From Numida meleagris (taxonomy: Eukaryota; Chordata; Aves; Galliformes; Numididae): a stretch of 64,000 bases of DNA. How positions within the stretch are numbered: position 1 is the stretch's first letter; every line of letters begins with the position of its first letter. This document shows, in pieces, positions 10,111 through 22,080 of this stretch. Under the pieces are notes generated by a model. It searched no databases. It saw only the letters and a list, made by a program, of their open reading frames with translations, and had not been told where the DNA came from. The DNA lies in assembly GCF_002078875.1 (NCBI RefSeq), contig NC_034421.1:2599913-2663912 (forward strand). Direction: 5' to 3'. The position numbers and the translations under genes are program-made.

Positions 10111-11190
10111 GAGAAACCACATGAAAGTGAGTTTCCTCTCTAGGAAATAAGAGCTCTCCTTCTTTCTTTTCAATAACTTTCACTTCAGTTTAAACCAACA
10201 AAAGTCCATTTGTCAAGTGTTAATATTCACCCCATGTCCAGAGGACATACCTTCAAAGTTATTTATAACAGGATTTTTTTATTTTTTTTTTTCCCAAGGA
10301 AACAGTGTTCTCATTCCATATTTCTTCTCCGCTACAGAATTACCAATCAACTGTTTTGGAGTCATTTTAAATACAATTATAAAGAATGTGATTAGGACAA
10401 GTGCAGAAGAAGTTAAACATCATCAATTCCCCAGTGCTGCCGTGTGGTTTACATTTTAGTATCATTTAAGGGGATTTGTGCCAACCTTTTGTAGTAGATT
10501 AAAGACAGATATTTTGTTTGTTACAATCAAACCTATGATTTCGGTTTTATAAATTTTTAAAATATTAATTATAGTTTGAAAAGTACACGGAGGTGAATAC
10601 ATTAACCAGTTTCCTGCTTAGATAGCAACTATTTGGTGTTTGGCATTAGATTAGCAAGGAGCAGGTTGGGAATTTTAATCCACCTTGTTAAGTTATTAAA
10701 TTTTCTTTATTTACACACAGATCTTACTTTCATTAACATTGTAACAGGTGCTCATTAACAATTTATCATTTGCAAGGCAGAAACAAAAAGATTTCGCTAC
10801 AAAGTTTTCTCTTCTGTGTGTCTCAATTATACTATGCGGCAAGGCTAAAACAATTACAAATATTGTTTTATGGCACCACTCAAAACTTGGGCCCGTGTGG
10901 AAAAATCAGTGATCCCTGAGTATTTCACCGATGGGAGTTTCATTCCGCATAGTTACACACGTATTCTTCTTTCTCTTTTTGAAAATTGGGGTGTTTTCCT
11001 TCTGAAAATATTACCGCATGGCAAGTGTTTGGGTTCATGGGAGCATGGACCTGTTTTTCCATTGCACTCATTCGCATCCTCAGCAAAGACTAATAGAATT
11101 TTAATACGATCCGTAATCACACTAAAAACTGTAGTTCAGGATTCCTGAGCATCACTTCAGTGCTATTGAATAGCCCTGGATCTCATTAGC
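10111..11190. promoter_or_regulatory. Long candidate conserved regulatory block (AT-rich)
   Basis: About 1.1 kb, the longest continuous AT-rich unit here, without recognised repeats except a T-rich tract at 10273-10292. Motif words include AATATTAATTATAG near 10560, TTAATCCACC near 10675, TTAACAATTTATCATTTGC near 10755 and AAACAATTACAAATATTG near 10848. Composition resembles strongly conserved non-coding DNA. Several adjacent elements may be present. Confidence 0.45.
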
Positions 11191-11271
11191 ATAATCGTTT
11201 GCGGAGCCCTTGGAGTCCTATTTTCACAACCTTTTTATATTCTGAAAACAGGGGGTTTACGCTTTCTTTCC

Positions 11272-11290
11272 TTTTTTTTTTTTTTTTTTT
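11272..11290. repeat. Poly-T tract
   Basis: Uninterrupted run of 19 T. Confidence 0.9.
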
Positions 11291-11558
11291 GGCATGAGAG
11301 CAGGACATGGCACAACTCACCCCCTTCTCCCCGCCTCCCCCTGCCCTCCCAGGTGCTTGTGTCACACGTGCCATCCCCAGCTGGTCCCAGTGCTGCGAAC
11401 CCAGCCTGTCTGCAACATCACAAAGCCTTGGGGACAGCTGCATGCACTGGAAACCTTCCCACATGCCTAAAACCCACATGGCTGGTATGCCCGTCTCTCT
11501 CCTTCCTATTGCCTTTGTCTGTTGGAAGGAGGTGAGCCTCTAGCAGCCATCACCGTAG

Positions 11559-11686
11559 CCACCCCTTCCCCATCCATTTCCCCAAACACTTCCTTCTCCA
11601 TCTCCATCCCCATCCCTATTCCCAAACCCATTCCCTTTCTCTTTCCCACCCCCATTCCCTTCCCCTTCCCCTTCCCGTCGTGCATA
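11559..11686. repeat. Pyrimidine-rich minisatellite, (CCNTTC)n-like
   Basis: 128 bases with no G at all on the plus strand, built from degenerate CCATCC, CCATTC and CCCTTC units. It reads as a decayed 6-base tandem array. The C-runs mean the minus strand is G-rich and could adopt unusual structure. Confidence 0.8.
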
Positions 11687-12490
11687 ATTCGTGCTGTGTG
11701 AAGCTCCATCAGGAGCACAAAAAACAGTTTCAGCATTCTTTGAGCACAAGGTGTGCTCCAGGACAGCTCCTGCCTTGCACGACACTGACTGTGCATGCAG
11801 CGAAAATAATGCTTCATTCTTCATCAGTTTTGGCACAAAAATGCAATGGGGCCCTGTCAAATCTTAAGCACATCCCACTACTGCTGCTCAGCATCCTTCT
11901 CACTGCTGCGGCTTACGCTGCTTCCTAAGGTGTGGTTAGAGGAGATGCTTCCATGCAAGGCATCTTGTGTTGCCAGACCCACTCCTGGTGCTTGCTGCAT
12001 TTCCGGAGCGTCCCTTTATTCCGAGCTGCAAAGCGCTTCTCCCCTCTGTGACGCGGGGACTTCTGTGGCCTGAACATCAAAGCAGGCTAAGCTTCTCGCT
12101 CTGCCTCTCAAGACAGATCCCTGCAATTAGAGTTTGCCTAAATCCCTTTTAATTTGCCACTGCTCTCACGACCCTCAGCCACGGCGCTGGATTCCCCATT
12201 GCCCCCACTCTCCTGCTCTGTGCTCTCTGGTTGACATCCTGGGTGTGGGGGGGGGCAGAGTTCCTTGCCCCGGTGCATGGTGATGGAGGACCAGGGGCAG
12301 AGTGGTCTGGGGGACACATCTCCGAGGATACAGGACACCTGCAGGAGCATTTTGTTTCAATAAATGCCAAAAATTTATGCCTACCAAAGACAGCAAAAAC
12401 GACATGGGCAGAACACCTCCCTGCTCCTGCCGCTCTTCTCTTCCCCCCACGCATTCGGTGGAAGCTCTGAATTGCTTCGCCCTGACGAAA
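11687..12490. other. No specific feature
   Basis: GC-moderate sequence with a G run at 12247-12255. Chance frames only. Confidence 0.5.
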
Positions 12491-12950
12491 TCTCTGCGCA
12501 GCAAAGATGTCCTTGATGGTGTTCTTTTAAAAAGTAATTTTCCCCACCCCAGAAAGTTTTTGTCTCCAGCGTTTTTTATTTTCTCGCCGGCTGACACAGC
12601 CCGGTCTCTCTCTTTCTCAGAGTAAAATAGACAGTGCCTTTATTTATCCTGGTAGTACTTTAAACTACAATAAGATAAATGGGCACAATTATAGATGTGT
12701 ACCAGAATAGGAACATGTGTTCTAGCATATGTGATGCTAACCTAAGCAGACATCTAAATGTACTTCTCAGATAACAAACATCACACACACACATATTTAT
12801 TAAACTCGGCAACAGCCTTTGCCATCCTTTTTAGCTACTTTTAAACAGCTGGTGAACTGTCAAAATCACGTTAAATATTTTAACAAACAAGTTAAATATT
12901 TTTAGTTGTTTCTGCGGCGGTAGTAAAAAGGCAGGGCGGCGTAAATCTGC
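12491..12950. promoter_or_regulatory. Weak candidate regulatory block
   Basis: AT-rich from about 12,620, with a short (CA)n at 12,783-12,793 and a repeated word GTTAAATATTTT at about 12,869 and 12,890. Confidence 0.33.
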
Positions 12951-13370
12951 CTGCTTCGAGGCAAAGCGGGGAGCGCTCTGCTGGGCTGCGAGTTCCAAAC
13001 CCCTTTCCCCGTGCAGGAGGGGCAGCGGGGCCAGCCCTGCTGGTGTGCAGGGGGAGCCCACCTGGACCCCCTATGGCTGCCTTTACCACGGGTTAATGCA
13101 TTGAATTTAGTGCCGAGGAGTTGGTAAACACGTTATCTGTGGCACCTGGGGGCTCGTGATGCTCTGTCCCTCTCCATAGAGCTGTTCCAAAGCCCATGGA
13201 GAATCATGCAGGGCTGTGCAGAGCTCCGATGCTTCAGGGCAGGCGGGGGCTGCCCACAACCACCATTCCTATCTCCAGAAGCACGGGGGGATTGGCAAGC
13301 ACACTGCTCTGTTGCTATTTCAGTGAAACAGAACAAATCCACAGTGAAACGACACGGGGCAAGAGCCCTT
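12951..13370. other. No specific feature
   Basis: Mixed GC-moderate sequence. Confidence 0.5.
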
Positions 13371-13625
13371 TGTTTTTAATACACATAAGGAAGGTGAGCG
13401 TTACAACAAGTGAGCGGGAGATAATGACAGGTGAATAAAAAGAAAGACAGCGGCACATCTAGCAAAGTGTCAGATTGATGAATAAATGAACAAAGACAGG
13501 AGAATAAAAGGCTGTTATGAAATATATCAAATCCGATCTGATACGGATCGCGTTGCGGGAAGTTCAGTCTTCCTTTGCTGAGACAGGAGTCAAGGACAAA
13601 CAGTTTGTCTGCGATTACGAGCTGT
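13371..13625. promoter_or_regulatory. Candidate regulatory block with preserved CpGs
   Basis: Repeat-free segment with AT-rich DNA around ATCCGATCTGATACGGAT (about 13,531-13,548), an inverted pair ATCCG/CGGAT. Retained CpGs in AT-rich DNA suggest selection or low methylation, which is inference. Confidence 0.33.
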
Positions 13626-14308
13626 CCAGGCTGGAGAAATAAATGCAGCTGGAGGTCTGCTCGGCCCTTCCCTGGCTGCAGTTCGCTTGGTGGGGTGTTT
13701 CCCATGCAGAATTGTTGCACACTGCTCCTGAGTGGGTTGTGGGCTCTCCTGGAAAGCTAAAGGAGAAAGTGCAGCTCAGGCTGTGTCCTCAGATCTGGGA
13801 TGGAGGAAGCAGAGCTGAGATACCAAAGGGTGAGGTTGCATTTTGCTCTATTGGAGGAATGATGGACTAAGCAGAAAGTGGCTGATCTGGGCAGGAGTGT
13901 GTGGCTGCTTGCAGGAAGGAGAAACAAGCCGGGGAGATGTGATGGATCTTGGAGATGGATCTCAGCATCCTGAGAAGCTCATGATGGAGCTGCTTTATTG
14001 CACCAAGCCGTGCTGGCACCAGGAGTGGGTCAGGGAGGGGCAGTGCAACACTGAAACTGCAGCGTGGTGGAGTATGGAACTGCCTGGAGAAGCAGGACTA
14101 AAGGACACTGAGAGGGACAGGAGGACAAATGGTCTCCAAGGTGCCCCCGGTTTGGCCAGGGCTTTGTTGTTGTCAAGATGATTTTTTTCCCCAACAACTG
14201 GAATAATGAACTTATAGATTGTCTGGGCAGAACTTAACGCAAAGCTCTGGGGAACTGCTCAGGACAGCTGCAGTAGCTCCAGCAGCAGTGGAACCCATCC
14301 TAGAGAAA
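13626..14308. other. No specific feature
   Basis: GC-moderate. A 112-codon frame at 13,843-14,181 has no recognised domain. Confidence 0.5.
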
Positions 14309-14380
14309 CTCCAGAAGGATGCAAGGCTCCAGAAGGATGCAAGGATGCAGAAGGATGCAAAGATGCAGAAGGCTTAAAGG
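14309..14380. repeat. 18-bp tandem repeat, four copies
   Basis: Units start at 14309, 14327, 14345 and 14363. The first two are identical (CTCCAGAAGGATGCAAGG) and the last two begin ATGCAGAAGG. The 18-base period keeps frame, giving repeated hexapeptides in the minus-strand chance frame at 14,300-14,626. Confidence 0.9.
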
Positions 14381-14860
14381 CTTGGCAGGAGTGGCAGGCA
14401 AGGAGTTCTCAAAATGTCCAAACCTGGACTCCAAGGGGGTTTTCCTGTGCTCAAGCAGAGTCCCAGCATCATAAACCAGCACAGCTGTGTGAGCTATATC
14501 AGTGCTCCCTCCACCAGCACCGCTACAATTCTGCTCTCTTGCTGCAAGGAGGACCTGTGACAAACAGCGGCGGTGCGACAGCTGCGGGCTGAGCTGTGAG
14601 TGCAGCTGAGTGCAGGCCCAGCTCACAGCTCGCTGCTCTCAGAAGGAGGATGCTGCACGAGGGGACTCGGTGCAAAAACGTCTCCTTGTGTCCACGGGCC
14701 CCAGCTGCCAGCAGCCACCGGGAGCAGCGAGGACTGCTTTCGGTGTCAAACCCCGCGTCATCGCAGAGCGAGGCTGAATGTTGTTCTTTGAGCCTTAGAT
14801 CAACTTGAGGAAGCTGAGATGTAATGGAAAAACCTGGCGCTGGAAATTCTTGAGTCGTTA
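14381..14860. other. No specific feature
   Basis: GC-moderate sequence. Confidence 0.5.
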
Positions 14861-15190
14861 TCACAATTTATACTTAAAAGAGCTCCAGTTTTATAGCAGC
14901 AGAAAAAAAAAATCCATTCATTTTCATCATTTCAAAGCTTATTAAAAGGTTTCAAATATTATTTATTGCAATTCAGGACCAGCTCTAATTCACTCATTAA
15001 TTCTATTCATCTTGAAACTAATTTTAAAGTTTGAAAATTTACCATAGCATTTTGAAAAGTTAAAGTAACTTTCAAGATGAATAGAATTAACGTTTTCTTT
15101 CCCTCCTTACAAACTGCTTTCACCTTCAAATGCAAACCATGACCACAGCGTGCTAATAGCTGGAAATGTATTCTCTGCTTAAGGTTTCAA
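14861..15190. promoter_or_regulatory. AT-rich block containing a long palindrome
   Basis: Repeat-free AT-rich stretch with TTATTAAAAGG near 14,938, TATTATTTATTGCAATTC near 14,957 and the 94-base palindrome listed separately. Confidence 0.4.
14997..15090. repeat. 94-bp imperfect palindrome
   Basis: Arms 14,997-15,017 and 15,070-15,090 are perfect 21-base inverted repeats beginning TTAATTCTATTCATCTTGAA. Pairing continues inward with no bulges: by hand I count 36 Watson-Crick and 2 G-T pairs over the outer 44 positions per arm, leaving a loop of a few bases at about 15,041-15,046. Both ends read TTAA. Such full-length palindromes fit either a hairpin-type ancient repeat (Eulor-like), a MITE, or a transcribed hairpin. 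I cannot choose between them. Confidence 0.85.
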
Positions 15191-16583
15191 AGCCATTACC
15201 CGACAGCTGATGTGGAACACCATTCCCTGATACTGGTCCTGCTTGCAGGGGGAGGTGGTGCATCTCCTCCAGGAGCTGCAGCCATCACCGCTCACCCAAA
15301 CACATTTCTGCAGCTGAGGATGTGGACTGACACTTTTACGTTTTTCCTCCAGTTTCCTAGCGCAGATCTTCTATTTGCTCTGCTTTTCCTCTGACCAAAG
15401 ACCATGATAGGTCTGTACAGTCTGACAGAGCTGTTACAGATTTTGACAACTCTCTGAGTGGGGAACATCTGGTTCCTAAGAAAATGCAGTGTTATTCTTG
15501 TGATGGCTGTGGGAGGATGGCTGGGTTTCATCCACCTGTGAGGGCTGCTTATTTTTGAAGCTTCATACCGACACATGGGACGTGCTTCTTCCTGGAGCCT
15601 ATGGCAGAGCAGTAGCCTCAGCAATGCCAAAACCAGCCTTCACTTCCTAAATTCTTCTGGTTACAAGAAGTTCCTCTCTTCCTCGCTAAGTCTCTGCAGG
15701 ACCTGATGGAGCAGGCATGGCTCTTTCACTGAGCATATCCCAAATTCCTTCCTGCAATGAGGCAAGAATGGAAAACCTCAACAGAAAAAGAACTCATTGT
15801 AGAGCTGGTGAATGGGCTGTTCTCAGGTTTGCATCGCTGGGGCACGCTGAGCCAGGCCTGTGCCGTGGGGAAGCAAATACCTTCCTCTGAGGGCTCACCG
15901 CGTTTGTGCAGTGATTGCTTTCATCTGGAGATGCTAAAGGTCCTCTGTATCAACTCAGTTTTCTGATAAACATCACGCTGCCTTTCTTCTGGCAGTGAAG
16001 CTGCCTGAGATTATTTGCAATAAGTGTTTCTGAAGCTTTGGGTGCTTTATTTTGATGTTCTGAAGTGATGATGTGTCTGTAGCAAAAAGCAGCGAGAGCT
16101 TATTTCCGAGCAGCTCCAGGTGTGTACAAGAGTGGTCGAAGATGTATCAGTTATTTGGAAAGGTCTGCTGGTGAAACATAGCTGAGAAATGGAGCTTGAT
16201 TTGGATTCTGGAAGGTCATCGCTGTGCTCAAGCCTGGTTCTCATCTCTGCTGCAGCTGCAGAGTGAAGAGGGGAGATGTGTGGTGAGCACAGATCTGGAG
16301 AAATGTCCTTGATGGGTGCCGTTACAATCTGAACCCTGGAGAGGCAATTATTGCTTTATTTATGTCTTTATTTTTGAGAGTGACTTGGCATTTTTGCAGA
16401 ACCCTTCTGGTTTTCCAGAGGTTCAGTGACAGTGCTGGGGTAGGTTCCCTTGGATGCTTGAGGGCATTTGGAGATGATGAGGAGACCCTTTGCCATCTGT
16501 AAATCACAGAAGCCAGGATAGGTTGGGCAGGGCTTGCTTTTGCATCCTAGCATCCATCCCTACACTTGGTGTGAAGTCAGGAA
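15191..16583. other. No specific feature
   Basis: GC-moderate sequence with no repeat or motif cluster recognised. Confidence 0.5.
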
Positions 16584-16936
16584 GAATCACAGAATCCTTA
16601 AGGATGGAGAAGACCTCCAAGATCCCCAAGACAACCCCAATCCACCCTACCCTGCCCACTGACACATCCCTCAGTGCCACATCCCCATGGTTCTGGAGCA
16701 CCTCCAGGGATGCTGACCTCGACACTTCCCCAGGCAGCCTGTGCCGGTGCAGCACCTCTCTTTCTGAGAAGAAATTGCTCCAACCTGATTCTCCCCTGTC
16801 ACAATTTGAGGCTAACACCTCTCATCCTATCACCGTTACCTGGGAGCAGAGGCCAACACCCATCTCGCCACAACCTCTTCTGAGGGAGCTGTTCAGGGCG
16901 ATGAGGTCTCCCTTGAGCCTCCTCTTCTCCAAAAAG
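16584..16936 (-). mobile_element. CR1 LINE 3' fragment
   Basis: Starts GAATCACAGAATCCTTAAGG (octamer tail remnant) and runs through CAGTGCCACATCCCC, GGCAGCCTGTGCC and TCTCATCCTATCACC to GAGCCTCCTCTTCTCC near 16,915. About 350 bases, the longest CR1 copy here, and of the same subfamily as the copies at 6,892 and 36,641 judging from shared internal words. Confidence 0.92.
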
Positions 16937-18480
16937 AAAACCTGAGCTAAGCAATGGAGTGCAATGAGAAGGCCTAGGATGAGACACTGCAAAGCCACCT
17001 GTCCTGGGCATGGCTCTGCTGGGACAGAGCTCTCCTGGGCCATGTCTGCAGGATGTCTCTTGGGCTCCTTTCCCCACGTAGTGGCTGTGGGTCTAAGGAT
17101 GGCAGCTTGCTGGTTGAAATCTCTTCAAACAGGGACAGGCCCTGTTTCTCTTTGCGGTGCAGAAGTGCTTGACACCCAACCTGCACCGCAGCAAAGCATA
17201 ACTCACTTTTATGCCTGTGGTCACTTGCCTCGATTTTATATGTGGCAAGGCTGGCAGCGTGGATATAGTGCAGGAGCCCACGGTGGTGTCAGGGAAAGTG
17301 TTTGAGTGCAGCATTTTATGGCTTGGCTGGATTTATTTCCTGGCTGGAACGTTTCCACCACCTTCCTTTGGCCGCACCTGAGACTCCAGCCTGTGGTTTC
17401 CTGGTTTTTCTTTCCCTTAAGGCTACCAGCTCCACTTGGAGGAAGGAGGGAGCACAGGAGAGGGAGCTGCTCCAGTGCTTTCTGCATTTGGACATGAAAG
17501 CTGCTCTCTGCTCTGCGCACAGACCTTCTCCAAGAGAGGAGTGGATGGAGCAGATTGCCTTCAGCACTGAGCTTACGTGGATCCCAAAAGCAGCTGTCAC
17601 AAAGTTTATTCCCAGGAAAGGAAATACAGGTCTAACGCAAGCGAGCACACCTGAGCCAGCTGAGCCCGGCTGGCATGGAGACAGGGCTGCGGAGACGTGG
17701 TGGAAGGGCTCCAGCAGGACAAGGCGCCAGGTTGGTACCTCCTCTCCCTGCCTGTGTCTGCCTCCAGGTGCAGCCCATGAGCACGATGAGGAGTTCAGGT
17801 GGAGAACAAACACACCTGGGGCTCAGCCTCCAACCTGAAAAAGCTGGAAAACAGCTAAGGGGATGAAGGCTTTTTTCCTTCTTTTTTTTCTCTTCTTCAG
17901 TCTTACATGCAAAAATATTTTTGTAGCTGGAGACTGAGCTCAGTACTGATGCTAATGATTTACCTGTCTCTTCCCTGCACAGTGTAAGCATCCCCTAGGA
18001 GGATCGATGCCACCTCGTCTGAATTTTGTAAGTCTGAACGTTGGTGTTGCGCTCAGGTCTGCTCCCCCCATAGAAGCTCCTGTTGCCAAGCTGAATATCA
18101 GCAAGGCATTCGCAATGGGTTGCAGGAGCTGGCAGCCTCGGCAGCAGGGGTGCTGCTGCATTGAGAAATGGGTCTCCAACTTTATGGCTAACTGGGAAGT
18201 TTGGAAAAAAATAAAAAGTAGCAAGAAGGGATTAGGGTGCTGTGAATGAAGCCAAAAATGTGAATGGTAATTCAGACATGAAGAAAGCTGTCATGGCAGG
18301 CGGCAGAGGAAGGAAAGCAGCCAGGGAAAGGCAGCGCTGTGTGCTGAAGGTAACCCAGGGAAGAGCCTTGGAGCAGCTCTCTGGCATCTGCCAGGTCAAG
18401 AAAAGCTACCAACTGACTTCCAGAGGCTTTGGATGGGCTCCAGAGTGAAATCAGCACCTGATCCCTAAGCTGCTGGGTAG
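16937..18480. other. No specific feature
   Basis: GC-moderate sequence. Overlapping frames up to 178 codons on both strands (17,302-17,838 plus; 17,316-17,813 minus) lack domains. Confidence 0.5.
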
Positions 18481-19110
18481 CTGAGGGGGCTTTATGAGTC
18501 GGGATAGCCTTTGCAGTTTAAAGCGTTGGCACTGAGAGTTAAATGTAGTTGAGCCGGTTGATGCATTTTGTATTTCAGTTTCTTATTTCAATTACAAATA
18601 CTGGCTTAATACAGCCATTACCAAACTAAAGCCTTTAAAATTCAAGAGGAAAAAGTTTCCAAAATGGAATGAATTGATCCACCACTCATCCTGGCTGACC
18701 GTCTGACAGATCAGCCCTAAGCCCAAAGGCAGAACAACCTGAACCCTGGGGTTTGTATTTCCAAACACAAGAGAAAAACAATCGCCTACTTCTCCTTAAA
18801 GAGCAGCAATAGAAAATAGGACTTTACTTTTGATGAGAAGTCGATGGGAGCTGCTTGGGTTGTAGTGCAGGAGAAGAGAATTGAGAAGATAGAAACATAC
18901 AGTTTGGGAGACGGAGCTGGTAGATAACTCGTATTGGATTTGTGGCTTCCTTCTGTTTAAGAAATGTGGTCCTTATTGTGCCATTGGTTTTGAAGCAAAG
19001 CTCTCCATTGATTTCAGAGGGGTGTCCTGCCTAAAAATCAATGGCGGGAGATGTCTTCATGTGTTTACCTACTCTGATTTGACTATTGATCATTAATAAC
19101 TTTACAGATG
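18481..19110. promoter_or_regulatory. Weak candidate regulatory block
   Basis: AT-leaning, with TTTCAATTACAAATACTGGC near 18,586, and the complementary words CATTGATTTCAG (19,004) and AATCAATGGC (19,037) forming a loose inverted pair. Confidence 0.3.
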
Positions 19111-19780
19111 CCAGCAAAGCAAAAAGCAAGACGTAGCTTCTGTGAATTTAAGCCAGGAATTCCCTGGCTCGTTTTGTGGTGGCACCCTGCGATGCGCTGA
19201 CTTCCTCTCTCCAGGTGAGCAGATGCATGTGTTTTCTTCTGGGTGATCCATGAGGGAACTGGGACTGGGAGGGGTGTGGGGCAGGGGCACTGCCGAGCTG
19301 CCCGCTAAAGCCCTGATTTCAGTTATGAAGCAGAGGGGAAGCCCACTTTAAACCGGTGAGGTTTCTGACAAGCAACAGGTTATAACAGGGGAGGGCAGAG
19401 GCATGTGCAGGTGAGTGCCTGCAGACTTTGGTAAAGAGCAGGTTACACTGAAGGCGTGTTCCTAGGAAGGGAATCTTTCCAACTCCAAGCAGCTCCATGC
19501 TGCTCCCCGGGACCCTGCTGGTCCAAGGAGCACTGCTAAAGCCACGGCAGTTCTCCTTGCCTTGTCCTTAACTTTCCTCTTGTCTGTAAGGTCCTGTAGG
19601 TAGGAGTCCCCAGATTTTGTCTTGCTTAACAGTTTTGTGTTGTACATCAGCAATCCTGTAGAACAGTTTCAGGATGCTCACTAAGTTAGAAGGCGTATTT
19701 ATGGGTCGATATTTCAGCCAGTGGCAAAGTGCTGCAAAGCTTTGGACTCAGGCTGAGTGAGCCAGCCACCTGGTGAACAC
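19111..19780. other. No specific feature
   Basis: GC-moderate sequence. Confidence 0.5.
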
Positions 19781-19930
19781 GTAAACCCATGCTTTTAATT
19801 AAAACAAATAATAATAATAAAAAGAAATACACGGTCTGATTATTTGCCAACAAGAAAAATGCACCCCAGGGATCTCAAAGTATAATTACCCTCTCTGAAT
19901 GGCCAAAATGACTGGTTTTGCTGCAGACTG
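19781..19930. other. Short AT-rich patch with (AAT)n
   Basis: TTTTAATTAAAAC near 19,793 followed by four AAT units at about 19,807-19,818. Confidence 0.4.
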
Positions 19931-21300
19931 TAGTTCTCCCTGATGCTGCTGCAAGGTCATGGCCACCATCTCGCCTGCTCCACTCACTCAGAGCTATGGG
20001 TGCCCTGCATGTACCCCAGGGCATCACTCCAGCACAGCTATCAGGGATTGCTGTCTAGCTCTTACCCCCATGCACACTGAAACATGCCCAGTAATGGTGT
20101 TCCACTTGCAGAAGCTGGCTTCCTGCTGCCTTTACAAGTCAGGGATGAGGCAGTGCCCTTTGCTACCCAGCAGGTCTCAGGGCTCGTGCTCTGCTCTGAC
20201 AAGGAGGGACGTGGCATCCCTCTGCAGAGCCTTTCAGCAGGCACTGGTACATCTGTAAACTGTGCGTGATAAGCTCTAAAAACGGCCCTTTGAAATCGAA
20301 CCCTGAGAAGCGCGAAGTGCCTCAGACAAAAGGGATTTGCCTTGGTCATGTTGGTAGGGAAAGAGGAATTTCCTATGTTGGGAAGGACAGGGAGGTGACC
20401 CAGCTCATCCAAAAGCTTGGGTGGGAAAAGAGCCCTCCTGGTCCCTGCAGAGCCTTTGCTGCTTCCTTGGCCAGCAGCACATTTCCCTTCCTAATGGGTT
20501 GAGCATCTCAGCTCTGCCGCGGCTCCGGCTGTCGCTGGCATTGTGTACGGACTGTCACAGCCCTGAGAACAGGGATTTTAATACACTCCATGCACGGTGT
20601 CACCCTACTGGAAAGAGGCTCATCAGAACATGGCATGTCAGTTGTCACTTCATGGGGAGCAGATGAAACCCTATTATCAGTACGCTGTCTACAGGCTTCC
20701 ACCGCGTCGGAAAGCAGCTCGTCAGTGCGGTGTGTACAAAGATGTCACCGCTTGCTGCTGAACTACACGCGCGTGGCAGGGAGCAGTGGGATTAGCACGT
20801 AGGAGCTGGGGGTGAGGGAGCAGCCTGGGGCTTTGCTGGGAGCATCCTATGTGCATGGGGTGGCAGGGAATGGGGCTTGCTCCATGGCTGGGGGCTGTTG
20901 GCCTCTCTGATAACTGAAGGATGCCAAGCCCACACAAGCTGCACGGTAGCCTGAAGGAGGCCAAAGATCCCAAGAACCTACGAGGCAGTACGCAGCTCCT
21001 GAGCACTGGATATGCCTGTTGCCATGCAGAACACATGGCCCAAGGTCTGAGACCTGCTGCTCAGCCCACAGCTGGTACCAAGCTGCTCGGGCTCTCTGGT
21101 CAGCGCCACTCCCTGGTGGGAGCTCTGCCTGCCTGCTGCAGCCGCCCTGCGTGGGCACTTCCCACGTCCCACTGCCCCCAGCATCACTCAGCCTTTCCCT
21201 CACTTGGGATGCACTGATCCTTCCTCCCTCAGAGAGCTGCTTTCCCCTAAGCTGCCTCAGAAACCCAGGTTCTGCACCCCCCTTCCTCCCAGCCCAAGGA
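19931..21300. other. No specific feature
   Basis: GC-moderate. GTTGCCATG at 21,018 is a partial RFX half-site without context. Confidence 0.5.
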
Positions 21301-22080
21301 AAAGAGATGGCGAACGCCTTGCTCTTGATTGTGTCGATGGGAGATGATTTTCAAGGTGAAATTTCTAGTTCAGTTGAGTCACTTTCATTCAAGGCGATGA
21401 GCAAAATGTCACCCCCACACTGAACCACACTCAATGCGCCGTTCTCCTATTGCATTTAAATTTACTCCACTTTTCCTTTCTGACACCTGTTTAAATCAAT
21501 ATCTTCCTCTCCAGGTCGTGGGCAGAATGTGCCTGGTCTCTCCGCACAGCGCTTCTCAAATCCACTAAAATCAACACAATAATTGAAATATTTTCAAGCT
21601 GATTACACCGCTGCCTGAGGCTAGGCTGGTTGCTAAGGGTAAGCTCCCTGGTTGCTAGGGGGAGTAAATCATCTTGCATTATTTGATTTTTGTTATAGAT
21701 ATGAAACCGCTACTCCCTCGATTAAATGTCTCTCAGTCTAACACCTATGGGACCTGGGGAAAGAGAAAAGAAAAGCAGCAACCTTGACCCTGTCAAATAA
21801 ATATCTCTAACTTTTCCTGTCCTCCGGCTTCCAAACCAAACCTGTCTGCTGATTTTTTTTTTTTTTTTGATTTTTTTTTTTTTTAAACCTGACTTTAAAT
21901 AACAAAGCTGTGGGGACAAGCAGATGAAGAGAGGAAGAACTGTCTGTTCCATTAGAGGATCTCTCAGCTTGGCTAAACACTCTCTATTTACTCCAAACAC
22001 AGCATGATGGGGAGCTACAAGGATCTAATAGCCTTGAAGATGTAGAATTGCACCAATTACAGATCCTCCCCAGTCCGTGG
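21301..22080. promoter_or_regulatory. Candidate conserved regulatory block with RFX-type half-sites
   Basis: Repeat-free AT-rich block. CTGGTTGCTA occurs at 21,626 and again at 21,648, 22 bases apart; GTTGCTA is an RFX half-site. Nearby are CACAATAATTGAAATATT near 21,575 and TTGCATTATTTG near 21,673. A T-rich tract lies at 21,856-21,884. Confidence 0.45.

Noticed and set aside
11540..11817. Gly/Met-rich minus-strand frames over the pyrimidine tract
   Set aside because: They are translations of the decayed hexamer array, not proteins.
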